Source: Guillardia theta CCMP2712 (Eukaryota > Cryptophyceae > Pyrenomonadales > Geminigeraceae). Taken from it: a stretch of 20,000 nt of DNA. Each line of letters starts with the position of its first letter. Positions within the stretch are counted from its first letter, which is position 1. A program made the position numbers and the translations under genes. Of the stretch, positions 1 through 9,704 are shown in pieces. Location: assembly GCF_000315625.1 (NCBI RefSeq), contig NW_005434391.1, positions 11,874 to 31,873 of the forward strand, in the 5' to 3' direction. Under the pieces are notes generated by a model. It worked only from the letters and a program-made list of their open reading frames with translations. It did no database searches and was not told where the DNA came from.

Positions 1-93
1 GATGATGATGATGATGAAGAAGAAGAAGAAGAAGAAGAAGATGATGATGATGATGATGATGATGAGCAGTAGTGGGAACCCAAATAAGCTCAC
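1..93 (-). repeat. GAT/GAA trinucleotide tract inside an intron
   Basis: The first 65 bases are nearly pure GAT and GAA triplets. They lie in the intron that starts at the GTGAGC donor at 93 on the minus strand, so they are probably intronic rather than poly-Asp/Lys coding. Confidence 0.6.
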
Positions 94-1883
94 CAGAATT
101 GAGAAGTTTTTGGCAGGTTGGATAGGAAGACGTCTTTCCGATTGTATCTGCTGTGAAACTGAATCGACCACCTGTAGTAACTCCATCAAGGACTGCTGCT
201 TTCTCCTCCTCCCCTCCTCTGACACCTGTGCCCGTAATACCACTCTCGGCATTTCAGGAACTCTTCCCATGCTTCTTCTGGAATGTGATCTACATGGAGT
301 GAGCCCTCTACCTCGCGTGAGGGGGAGAGAGATGGAGAGAAGGAGGGAGGGAGAAGGAGGGAGGGAGAAGGAGGGAGGGAGAAGGAGGGAGGGAGAAGGA
401 GGAGGAGAGAGGGAGGAAGAGGAGGAGGAGGAGAGAGGGAGGAGGAGGAGGAGGAGGAGGAGGAGGAGGGGGGAAGTGACGAGAGAAAGGGGCTGAGGGA
501 AGAGGAGAAGGGAAGGCGACCTGTGCGGATGGGGCTGAAGAGGAGGGAGAGCACTGCTTCCTTTGCCTCCCTCGCAGCCTTCAAGGGTCCCTGGAGCCTG
601 AAGTTCAGCGGAGCATGGCAGCAGGGGAGGGCAGCAAGGTATGGCAGCAAGGCGGAGGAGGAGGATGAGCAGGAGGAGGAGGAGGAGGAGGAGGTACAGG
701 AGGAGGAGGAGGTACAGGAGGAGGAGGAGGAGGAGGAGGAGGAGGAGGAGGAGGAGGAGGAAGTACAGAAGCAGGAGGAGGAGCAGCAAGACTACCTTGA
801 TACGGACCCTCCAGAAGAACAAGGGATGTGGGGATCCCTCCTGGACGTCGTATGCTTCATCAGCCGCAAGGGTCATGGTAGATGTTTGAGACGCACCAGC
901 ATCAGGAAGTTCGCGGGTCAGGTTGACCTCCATCAGGCCCCTCCCCTTGACAAGCTTGCCCTTGTGGGGACGAGCTGGGAAGGACTCGGATCAGCCCCCC
1001 GCAGAGCGAGGCAGCACATACCGTCCAGCTCCACTTGCACGTCGAACTTCTCGAAGAATTGAGATCCGACTATGTCAAACTAGACAAGCTGTCAACTCAA
1101 GCAGCCAGCAGGAGCACAGCTGACCGGCAGCAGGTGCTTCTCGACTCCAACGGCAGGCAGCCACAAACATTTCTCAGCTTCTTCCTCCTGGAGGGGGGAA
1201 GGGGTGAGCCACGGCCAGTCAACCCGCAAGCTTCTGAGATCTCACCGTCCAGTCGTCGAAGAAAATTTGCTCGGAGGTGGCTGGGAAGATCCTCCAGCTG
1301 ATGTCTAGCATGGGAGGGAGACGTGTCAGGGAGCTGGGAAACTCTCCGTCTCTTTAGTCACCATCGTCGTCCTCCAGGCGGTGCTGCTGGCATGGAAGGG
1401 TATCGCCAGGAGGTAGGGAGAGGGATTTGGCGTCCGCAATAGAGTCGAAGTACTCAGCCATGGCCGCCATGATCTGCCGCAGGTTCTCACAACCAGTTGC
1501 CCTGCCTACTCCTCCTCCTCTTCTCCCGACCTTCTCAGCTTCCGCTCTGAATTTCCTGATCCTGATCGTGATGATTTTCCTCTCCAGCTTGCCGAGGCTC
1601 TGGAGGGGACAGGGTATGATGTCAGTTACGGACGGGATTCAATGACCATGAGAATCGAATCGTAGGTCATCAAAATTGTTTGAGCCGATGGATAGAAACG
1701 ACAATCGAACGAAAGGATAGAAAGATGATGAAAACTACGAGACTGCGAGTGAGGGGAACATGAAATCACAAGATTTTGTCAAGTGTTGTTTCAGTCCACC
1801 AGCAGAGCCAACACGACACGCGAGAGAGGAGGAGGAGGAGGAGGAGGAGGAGGAGGAGAAGGAGAAGGCGGAGGAAGAGGAGT

Positions 1884-1936
<53 letters not shown>

Positions 1937-4900
1937 GCGCTGGAGGAGGAGGAGAAGGAGGAGGAGGAGAAGGAGGAGGAGAAGGAGGAGGAGGAGGAGG
2001 AGCAGCAGCAGCAGCAGGAAAACACGAGGATCCAAGAGCTCACACCATTTTGAAGCGCTTCTTCCTCTTGAGATCTGCAAGAGACCTCTTGACGTGCCGC
2101 AACCTCCCCTTCATCTTCTCAACTTCCCTGGCGTCCAACTTGTTGGCCAGCTGCAAGATCGCAGTCAGGGAGGCAGCAGGCGAGACGCGCGCATGTATCG
2201 ACTTCATCCTTGTCCGCAGCTGAAGGCTTCAACCTGGATGACGTCAGCAAAGACTTGCAGGACGGGCAGCAGACCACTGCTCTTGGATCTTCGACTTCAG
2301 CTCCTCAGGGCAGTTTCCTGGCAGATGGCAGTCAGCAGACCACTAGACGCCTCTACTGAGAGATCTGCAGACTTGAGCTCGCTAGCTTTTGGAAGATGTA
2401 ACGGATCTTGGCCTTGACCTGCGAGCTCCGACGGTCAAGGCCAGGCAAGGGGAAGGAGGTCAGGAAATGGTCACTTCAGAATCGTCGGTGCTGTTGGCCG
2501 TAAACCAAATGCAGAAGTCGTCCATGGTAACCTGGTCCCTGAGCGCCTCTGTAGCGAGCAGGCAGCCGTTATGATCACTTGCTGCAAGCATGTCCACAGG
2601 ATTAGCAAACCTCGTATCTTGGTCGTGCACTTGTCATCCGTCAACACATCAAGTGCCTGCTCGTCACCATTTTCCAGCAGCATCTCGAGCAGATCTCCCA
2701 GCTCCGGTGAGACCAGATGGCGGAGTGGAAACTTGGAGTCGAAGGAGTTTGGCGGCTGCGCCTGCAAATTGCGAGGCCTGCTGTACAGGTATCGGATGAG
2801 GGCCTTGAGATCTTCAGCGGCCTCAGCAGCAGGCTTCTGGTTGCCGTCTTGCTTCTGCGATCTTCGTCGCTGCCGCGGTTGTCCTGACGATGGTTTGAGC
2901 ATCATCTCCTCTGTCAGAGGAGGAGGAGGACAAGAGAAGAACGATCTGCAGAACGGTGTGAGGAAGCGAGCAAGATTCATGCACCTCTCACCTTGCGACG
3001 TAGTCCAGACAGAACATGGCAGAGTTCAGCTCCGTCTCATCGTACTGGGCAAGATTGTCCGAGGCCAGGTCTCTCAGCCATTCGTAGCTCACACCTACGA
3101 CCGGGCTCGCCTTTTTGACTCGCTCCCTGGGCGGGAAGTGGTACACCAGGTCAGTGATCGTCTTCTCGCTGTTCCGATCGGACGCACTGAGTGTTATTTC
3201 CTCCACATGCAAGCCCCTCTGCTCCACTTCCCTCGACCTCCTCGTCTTCACTCCTTGCCAGCTGTTCCGCCACAGCTCGGGGATGGCGAAGGCTGTCCAG
3301 TCGATCTTCTGCTCCGACAGGTCCTGAATCCAATCCAACACCTTGAGAGCAGTGGACCCGTTGTATCCAAGTTCCATCAGGCGGTCAAGCTTCTCCTTTG
3401 GGATCCCTCTCTCCTCTGCCTGCTCATGGGCATGATCAGCCTCCTGCTCCTCGTCTAATCTCCGGATATCCTCCTCCTTCAGCTCCTCCTCCACCACATC
3501 CTGCATCTCAGCCTCTGTCTGACGCAAGTCCGGCTTCGGTATCTTCCCCGCATGCACCAGGTCCCAGAAGTGCTTCAGCCCTTTCTGCATCTTTTCGCTG
3601 TACTGCTCCTGCAAAGCCCACATTTCCTGGAGGAGAAGGACGAGGAAGGAATCAGCAAATCAGTCCAACCACACAGGGACAGAGGAGGGGAACTCTCCCT
3701 GTCCTCCACTCACCTCTTGGTTGTTCTCCATGCTCACACCAGCAGGCATCGGGATGTATCCATCTCGGAGGTAGCGAACGCAGTCTCTGGGCGGGACCCA
3801 CTCATCTTCCGGCACATCCATCGGCCTTGCTTCGGGGATGAGAATGTCCAGCCTCCGGATCTCCCGCTTGATGAACTCCCTGTACCGCGGGAACCGCTGC
3901 GCCCACCGATACCCCAGCTTCTTCTCGAAGTGATACTTCTGATCCTCTAGCTTCTCGCGGGGGATGATACACCCCTCCTCCAGAGGGTCGAACACTAACG
4001 GCCGGTCCATATCCAAGGAGGTCTGACTTGCTACCTCAGCCCCTATGCTCTCCAGGAACTTCTTCCCCCACTCTGCTCCCTCCCTGTGCGGATTATTCTT
4101 GTCTCCCTCCGGGTTCTCGAAGATAGAACGGTCGAAGTAGATGGCCTGGTCAAAGTCCGGCGCCGAGACCTCCTCTGAACTGTCCTCGTCTACCATCGCT
4201 TCCAACTGGCTCCTGGGCTGCTGCGGTTCAAAGCACAACCCCATGTGCTTGCTGATGTTGTACTTTCTCCGATACTCCCTCCTCGCCTCTCTGTTCTCCG
4301 GCGTGTCCTCAAAATCACACGGGAGAGCAACCAGGGACTCCGATGCCCCCGAAGCCTCCCTGACCCTCGGCGGAATCCAAAGCGCTCGCTCGAACTCTTC
4401 GATCGCTGCCGTCTCGTTGACCAAGAGATCTCTCAGGCACTTTTTCCCTGCTTTGTTCAGTCGCCGCAGGTCTGCCAGCGTGTCCTCGTCCTGTAGCCTG
4501 GCACTCAACGCAATTGCGGTGAGTACCCCAATCTCTTTGCGTTCCTGCTTCGTCCTCAGTATCTCCTCCCTCTCCTGACGCTGCTTCCTCCGAACTTGTT
4601 TCAGCCGCTTCCGCTTCTTGTACTCCAGCAAGTCGCCCTTGTTGCCCACCTTGATGCTGCCATGACGTGTTCCTATCTGCATGCCCGAACGAACGCGCAA
4701 CCCGGGCTTTGCGAGCTGCTTGGTATTCCTAGCTCCTCGCAATGCCATACATCTGCACATGGACTGAAGCTCGAGCTCCATCCTCAGAAGAGCGACTTCC
4801 CTACCGCACTCTCTCTTCATACAACACAACATGGTCCTCCATGCACCAATGCGCTGAAACGCCCTCAAGGATCCTTGCCCAAGACTTTGTCCGCTCCCTA

Positions 4901-5036
4901 CTCGCATCATGCACGAACTCCACGACTGCTCCCGACATCCTCCTCCTCCTCCTCCTCCTCCTCCTCCCAATCCTCCTTCCATCGTCAGAGCCGCCACGAC
5001 CCCCAACATCCCCATGATGCGCCCGCCGATCCGCAT
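94..5036 (-). CDS. Large multi-exon gene of unknown function, charged/coiled-coil protein (3' end outside window)
   Basis: I do not recognise this protein. Exons on the minus strand, read by open frame, phase and splice sites: 5036-3714, 3626-2992, 2910 to about 2631 and about 2577 to 2475 (boundaries uncertain), 2418-2373, 2317-2275, 2233-2203, 2150-2046, 1599-1362, 1304-1246, 1187-1125, 1079-1022, 974-796, 590-521, 289-226, 171-94. A donor at 93 leads off the left edge. The frame stays consistent across about 16 junctions, giving more than 1,000 residues. The start at 5036 is the first ATG of a 441-codon exon. Its N-terminus has a short hydrophobic stretch and a poly-Gly run, then a basic KR/QE-rich helix around residues 140-165. 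Exons 2150-2046 and 1599-1362 encode further K/R/E-rich helix that looks like coiled coil. Uncertain points: the phase mismatch at the intron 2991-2911 acceptor, and competing splice choices around 2577-2660. The stretch 1530-1486 could be an intron or 15 in-frame codons. The N-terminus could be a weak signal peptide. Confidence 0.68.
290..520 (-). repeat. GGA/TCC-rich low-complexity intron of the large gene
   Basis: This 231-nt stretch fits an intron: a GTCGCC donor at 520 and a TAG acceptor at 291-290 on the minus strand. Most of it is GGAGG/GAAGG repeats on the plus strand, which is a very long pyrimidine tract on the sense strand. Ser-rich and Glu-rich ORFs through it are low-complexity artefacts. 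Confidence 0.65.
591..795 (-). repeat. GGA/TCC microsatellite intron of the large gene
   Basis: A 205-nt intron runs from a GTAGTC donor at 795 to a CAG acceptor at 592-591 on the minus strand. About 655-785 is almost pure GGA on the plus strand. Coding resumes in frame on both sides. Confidence 0.65.
1600..2045 (-). repeat. 446-nt intron with CTG·CAG and TCC repeat expansions
   Basis: The intron starts at a GTGTGAG donor at 2045 and ends at a CAG acceptor at 1600 on the minus strand. It contains about 16 uninterrupted AGC units at 1884-1933 on the plus strand, which read as CTG on the sense strand. A second run of about five units lies at 2001-2017. GGA-rich tracts flank both. If the donor is not used, the frame stops three bases after it at TGA (2042-2040), so 2040 is an alternative end of the gene. 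Confidence 0.6.
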
Positions 5037-5099
5037 GGGGTGAAAATAAAGCGATTAGCTATTGCTTTTTAAGATGAACCACCGAAAACTTGATTAGCT

Positions 5100-5545
5100 T
5101 GACTGATCACTGAGTCGGCGCCGGAGAGCCTTAACGGTCTGATGAGTCGGAGTCGATCAGTGTAGTAACTCACTGTGGCACTGCGCCAGGGTACGGTCTG
5201 GCGGCGCGGCCCGGCGGCGGCTCCGCGCCCGGCGCCCGGCCCCGGGCCTCCGGACTCGGCCCGGCGGTGTCCGGGACTCACTCTCGGGGGCCCACCGGTG
5301 CCGGGGCGGCCGGCACGATGGTGCGGCCATGCCAGCGCCGGGGCAAAGGCTTGAAAAGTTGCCTTGCCAGTTGAAGAAGGGCCGGCCGCCCCGGATCATC
5401 CGGTCCCGGGTGCCCGCGACTGCCGCAGTGCCACCGTGCGTGACTCCCTGAGTCCGACGAACTTCAAAGGTTCGGACTCACCCTCATCACCGCCAAGCCG
5501 GGCCCGGCCGGGCTGTGGACCGTACCGCCGGTACTGTTACTCAAT
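5100..5545. other. GC-rich island with imperfect inverted repeats, upstream of the large gene
   Basis: The core (about 5190-5520) is conspicuously GC-rich, against AT-rich DNA after 5640. GTGGCACTGCG near 5174-5185 recurs as its reverse complement near 5424-5435. More loosely matching inverted segments lie further out, for example around 5095-5118 and 5535-5560. Open frames on either strand are proline/arginine-rich and look like composition artefacts. It could be a promoter island for the minus-strand gene starting at 5036, a structured RNA, or a decayed fold-back element. Confidence 0.4.
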
Positions 5546-5581
5546 GTTACTTAGTTAAGTCAAAATTCAGTACGACAAGTA

Positions 5582-5625
5582 GAACTCGGAAAGTTTCAAG
5601 GGGGCCGACGGGGATTTCCGAGTTC
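5582..5625. repeat. Perfect 11-bp inverted repeat (hairpin)
   Basis: GAACTCGGAAA at 5582-5592 is the exact reverse complement of TTTCCGAGTTC at 5615-5625, with a 22-nt G-rich loop. It lies at the boundary between the GC-rich island and AT-rich sequence. Function is unknown. Confidence 0.75.
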
Positions 5626-5710
5626 ACGTGGCCCTTTTAAACCTTCTGGGATGAATTATTATTTTTCTTGAGTAAAGATTTGTATGAAATACTTAGTACA
5701 TTGAAAGCTT

Positions 5711-5838
5711 AAACCTTCTTGAGATGGGATCAATTATTGAATTCCAGTCAAATGCTGATATAGTTGCAGCCTTAAAATAGATAAGAAAAAGATGGATAAG
5801 AGGGTTACAAACCTTCTTGAGATGGGATCAATTATTGA
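5711..5838. repeat. 30-bp perfect direct repeat, two copies, plus a degenerate third
   Basis: The same 30 bases occur at 5711-5740 and 5809-5838, 98 bp apart, starting AAACCTTCTTGAG and ending CAATTATTGA. A shorter imperfect relative starts near 5638. Sequence between and around the copies is unrelated. Confidence 0.85.
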
Positions 5839-5920
5839 TGCACGAGCCGCTGCGCTCAGGCTGTTCAAGTCATCGCTGCCTTCCGATGTTCAGGCAGTGA
5901 AGGCTATTGAAGCTCGTTAG
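5792..5920 (+). CDS. Possible 42-aa small ORF, hypothetical
   Basis: An ATG-to-TAG frame of 42 codons covers the second copy of the 30-bp repeat. It reads as an amphipathic helical peptide containing NLLEMGSIIDARAAALRLF and a KAIEAR end. The first repeat copy, read in the same relative frame, gives a related start (NLLEMGSII) and then a different short tail with a stop. This may be a remnant or duplicated exon of a larger gene, or chance. I recognise no family. Confidence 0.25.
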   Translation: MDKRVTNLLEMGSIIDARAAALRLFKSSLPSDVQAVKAIEAR

Positions 5921-6193
5921 CGCTGAGCAGATGCAGTTCGGTATGGCAGCCTCTGACCTGCTATGCCGAATTTACTGTAACAGTCTATTTGCAATGAAGC
6001 TTCAAACAACATCTGAAACAACAAAATGGCAAACTCGCAGTCACGACCCGCTAAGGCTAACATCGGACTATGAGAGGCTGGGAATTGTTTGGAATATTTT
6101 CATACAACACACATAAAGGATGCACAAAACTCTTGATTTATGCCAATCTTCTCATTTTCGTGTTCTACATTTGCACGGCTGCCATTCATGTCG
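5921..6193. other. Intergenic, nothing recognised
   Basis: AT-leaning sequence between the small ORF and the 3' end of the RWP-RK gene. Frames here are short and show no family features. Confidence 0.5.
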
Positions 6194-6946
6194 CTAGATC
6201 TCAACATCCCTGTCGCTCTTCTGCACATACGACGCAATCCATTCTGCAGTGTACACCCAATCCAACCCCACGCTATTATTTTCATCCCGCTCCTCAAGAA
6301 ATCCTTCGTCCGATGTCGTATCTGAGCCCGCAAGTATAAATTGACGCACGTCCTCCTCCTGACTATCCATGCACGTGGTGTCCTCATTCTCTCTCCCTGG
6401 GTCCTCCTCGGATGCCCTGGGTTGGACTCTGTCACCCTGGTGACCTACAGTCACCTCCACTCCCATGCTGCTGGCTGCACGATGCTCGCTGTCTGAACCT
6501 GATCCTTCCTTTCCTTCTCGTTTCGACCGACCTGCATTGTCTTGACTGTCGTACGTCCTCCTCGTGTATGGCCATCGGGTGATGCCGATACGCCTGCAAG
6601 CGCTCTTAAGGCTCGTAAGAGACACACCCTGATCGCATCGCGCAGTCAGCCAGTGCTCAGCACAAGCATGGTGGGGCCTCACCAGGAAGGCGGCGGCGTC
6701 CTCTTGGCTACGGGAGAAGAGAGGCTGCAAGGTTTCGAGGGAGACGGTGACGGGGGAAAGGAAGTCTCCAGGAGCAGAGCGAAAGGTGGTGCGAGGGCGA
6801 GGGTTGATGGTGACGACTAGAGGCGGAGTTGGATGGTCGGGAGGGGGAGGAAGCAGCGCCATGGCCTGACTCACGGGGATCTGAAGGGCGTCAGGACAGG
6901 TTCTACGCTGATCTCGTTTATTGACTGAGTGAATCTCAGTTTGCAA
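6194..6946 (-). CDS. RWP-RK domain protein (putative transcription factor)
   Basis: Two exons, 6946-6683 and 6628-6194, separated by a 54-nt GT-AG intron (6682-6629), give about 232 residues. The intron keeps the frame open if retained, which would insert 18 residues. It is called because removing it restores an RWP-RK domain. That domain spans roughly residues 68-112: the helix SLETLQPLFSRSQEDAAAFL, then GVSLTSLKSACRRIGI, then RWPYTRR in place of the usual RWP-RK core. RWP-RK proteins are DNA-binding regulators, known in plants and many algae for nitrogen response and gamete formation. The C-terminal half is acidic and Ser/Asp/Glu-rich, as an activation region might be. The N-terminus is Pro-rich. 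A later ATG at residue 29 is an alternative start. Targets cannot be inferred. Confidence 0.82.
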   Translation of the reverse strand: MQTEIHSVNKRDQRRTCPDALQIPVSQAMALLPPPPDHPTPPLVVTINPRPRTTFRSAPGDFLSPVTVSLETLQPLFSRSQEDAAAFLVRPHHACAEHWLTARCDQGVSLTSLKSACRRIGITRWPYTRRTYDSQDNAGRSKREGKEGSGSDSEHRAASSMGVEVTVGHQGDRVQPRASEEDPGRENEDTTCMDSQEEDVRQFILAGSDTTSDEGFLEERDENNSVGLDWVYTAEWIASYVQKSDRDVEI

Positions 6947-7410
6947 CGGTTGGCTATAAACCTATTGCAAGGGTTTTATGAAAGGTTGCATGTTGATGGA
7001 TCTCTGGTGACGAGTTTTAGCTGAAACGTCGCGTAGTGAGCGGAGGAATGCCTCACTTTCATCGGTCAAAACTTTCTTTTTTGTTTGACCACGGGCCAGC
7101 CCGGTTTCAATGACTGTGTCCTCATCTATAAAATTCAGCAATTGTTTTCAGTGAAGCACCAGGCGCAACCATGGTCAGAAGGCTTCCGGATCACATTCAA
7201 TATGTATCCGATTTTCAGGTTGTACCGGATTTTATACTAAGTTTATGTTGGACAACGAATATCCTACAAATTCTAATTGCAAGAAAGATCTCAGACGGAA
7301 AAAAAATGATCGACAAGATACAAGACCATCAGACCAAAAACCAGTCGACCAAGTAAAACAGCAATGAAGTGAAAATCGAATTGAGGTAGAGTCTACATCC
7401 GATCCACATC
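6947..7410. other. Intergenic between RWP-RK 5' end and copine A 3' end
   Basis: No gene is supported. It should hold the promoter of the minus-strand RWP-RK gene and the 3' flank of copine A. A weak hairpin, GGTCAAA near 7063 pairing with TTTGACC near 7084 across a T-rich loop, is the only structure noted. Confidence 0.5.
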
Positions 7411-9279
7411 CTACAAGCCTCTAGCCCAGTCCCCCCCCGGCAGCACATACGGTGAGTTCGCCCATGACGCCGGCACCCGCTGGTGCTTGCACATGTACTT
7501 GAGTAGCTGCGCCGGTAGCTCCCCTAGCACCTTGCTCGCCAGGTCCTCCTTGCTCTTGGCTGATACGAAGGGTACAAACTGCACGATGTCCCGGTCGCTC
7601 GCCTTGCCGCTCTCGTCCACCAGCCTCCCGTTGTCCCCGTCCAGCATCACCATCTCCTCGAAGGTCTCCTCCCCTACCCCCACGATGATGACGCTCATCG
7701 GCTCCTGCCACACCTCCTGTCAGCTTCCCAAGCCCCTCCACTCCAGACCTCTTCCCTCCTCCCTCTCCCCCTCGTCTCTCCTCCCTGCACTCACGTGAGA
7801 GGCCTGGACGATGGCCTTGATCGTCTCCTGCTTGTCCGTGATGTCGCCGTCTGTGAGGATCAGGAGCACGTGGTACGCCTGCTTCTTGCACTCTCTGGCA
7901 TGCATGATAGTCTGCTGGATGACCGGGGCGAAGTTGGTGGGTCCGTAGAGCTTGGTGGAGGAGATGGCGCTGCGGTAAGCCGCAAGAAGTCCTGCACGAT
8001 CATGTCAAGCACGGCTCAGGCATGTTCCCCTCCCTTCTCTCGAGCGTACCGTCGACCCCCAACACCTCAGGGTCTTTCATGTTGCCGTTGAGGGGGAAGC
8101 AGTGGGATGCCTCCGAGTGCCCCGCCACGATCCCTCCGAAGCCGTACACCGCGATCTTCTTGTCCTGGTCGTACTCGACAAGGATCTCTCCTACTCCGAT
8201 CATCGCCTGCTCGTACTGGTTCAGCGACCCGTCCGGCCGGATGTAGTGCAGCGAGTTCGGGTCCGCGGGGTCTCCGTTGGACATGGTGAAGTCGATGGCC
8301 ACCGAGACCGTGAGCTCGCAGCCGTTGGAGATGTAGTCGTACAGCGTGGGGTAGCGGATGATGTGGATCCTGTCTACAGTGATGGAGCCTGGCTCTTTGG
8401 TGTTTCCTCCCGGGCGATCGTTGAGGCCAACAGTCTTCTTCTGCGCCAGCTCGTTGAACGTGGTCTCTATCCACCCGATCATGTCGTCCTTGGTTGCCGT
8501 GTCCTCGTCCCAGCACTCGAGCTTAAACTTCTCGTCTTGCTTCCCGTTGCACAAGTCCTTCATCGACACCTGCTCGCTGCTCTCAGCTCTATCCGCCTCC
8601 CTGCTCACCCGGCATGCACGCAGGCGATCCTAGACTCACCGTGAAGGGCTTCCACTTGGGGTTCAGGTCGTTGTCGATCGTCTCCGTTCTGTGCACGTCA
8701 GTCATCTGCCCGTCCTTGCGAAGCTTGATGAGCTTCACGTATGGGTCCGACTTCCCCATGAAGCCGTCCTTGTTCGCCAGCTTCACCCCCCGCATCTCCA
8801 CATACATCAAGTCCTTGTCTCTCCCGCCCTGCTCCTCCGACATGATCGTGATGCTCCCGGTCTCCTTCCCGTTGGAGTGCTTGAGCTTGTCCGTCAGCTT
8901 GCCCTTGACCGAGCCGATGATCTTGGACAGCGTGCACTCTATGCTCCCGATCTCATCTCCGTCCAGCACCTTCTTGGGATCGTCAACATCGCGGACGTCA
9001 AACACAAGCCTCTGCTTCTTCTCGAAAAGGTACTGGATGTCGATCCTGGTCTGGAAGACAGGGTCCTTGCAGTCCTTGATCCACTCAGTCCGGCCGACCT
9101 CCTGCTTGGCGCCGTCGGCAGCTCGCTCGTACACGATGCAGATGGGGTCGCTCTTGCTGGTGTAGTCCTTGCTGACCAGATCTTTGCACTGGCAGGAGGG
9201 AGTCAGGGCGGAAGGCAGCACGGGAAGGAGGGATACTTACGGAGATAGTGAGGAGGATATGTGAAGTGAGTCCGGGCAT
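7411..9279 (-). CDS. Copine A (tandem C2 domains plus copine vWA domain)
   Basis: Five exons: 9279-9241, 9188-8640, 8569-8050, 7991-7795, 7704-7411. They join in frame to 532 residues, close to the size of animal copines. Introns are 52, 70, 58 and 90 nt, all GT-AG. C2A covers about residues 7-128, with SKSDP and the DVRDVDD loop holding likely calcium-ligand Asp residues. C2B covers about 140-265, with GKSDPY and WDEDTATKDD. The copine vWA domain covers about 280-500, with DFTMSNGDP at 289 (DxTxS form of the metal site), LYGPTNFAP near 384, ILTDGDIT near 414 and DIVQFVPF near 474. Copines bind phospholipid membranes in a calcium-dependent way and recruit partners through the vWA domain. The start was chosen because exon 1 supplies the first C2A strand (ILLTIS) in phase. 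B (minus) and C (plus) are near-identical paralogues. Confidence 0.93.
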
Positions 9280-9704
9280 AGTGACTAGACCTGCATCAAG
9301 GGATTAAGGGGTGTGACGCATTGCTGTCGGGCTGTGTTTGCGGGATAATGGACGAACATGTTGTCTCGTTTTGGGCTTACGCACATCATTTGTCATGTTC
9401 TTAGTTTGAGAAAATAATTTTCAAGTGATTATCGCAATTCTTTTTGTCATGCTTCTGCATTTTGTTCCAATCAGTCATTGAGAGCGTTTTGGCTTTTCGT
9501 GGGAATGAGTTTTTGCGTCTTTGTATACTCTAGCGTAATTCTGTATCCTGACCTCTCTTCATCCTCTTCTCCTATCCATGTCGTTCTTCTTGTTTCTAGA
9601 ATGAATCTAGAAGCATGCTCCTGCTCTATTCTCCTCTGATACATCCTCCCATTCCGTACACGAATAAATCGCATTTTGTCCAGGGTGGGGAAGGATTTCA
9701 TTGG
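9280..9704. other. Upstream flank of copine A, no gene supported
   Basis: Only about 25 bp upstream of the copine A ATG match copine B (to about 9304); beyond that the flanks are unrelated. A 76-codon minus-strand frame at 9701-9471 has no recognisable features and is left uncalled. Confidence 0.5.

Noticed and set aside
523-1062. Plus-strand poly-Glu/Arg frames
   Set aside because: They arise from the GGA microsatellite. The minus strand here has consistent exons and splice sites instead.
1735-2417. Poly-Ser, poly-Leu, poly-Arg and poly-Ala frames on both strands
   Set aside because: All are readings of the AGC/GGA repeats inside one intron, and several frames overlap one another.
2571-5072. 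Long plus-strand frames opposite the large gene
   Set aside because: The minus-strand reading has coherent exon phases and hydrophilic protein text. The plus frames are Pro/Ser/Leu-rich shadows.
5069-5399. Two Arg/Pro/Gly-rich minus-strand frames in the GC-rich island
   Set aside because: Composition alone keeps them open. There is no domain, and no splice pattern links them to a neighbour.
8102-9248. Long open frames antisense to the copines
   Set aside because: They recur antisense to all three copies because of codon bias on the copine strand. The sense strand has clear C2 and vWA motifs.
7411-9279. Copine copies considered as processed (retroposed) duplicates
   Set aside because: All copies retain four introns at the same positions.
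9471-9701. 76-codon minus-strand frame
   Set aside because: No motif, no splice partner and no compositional support.
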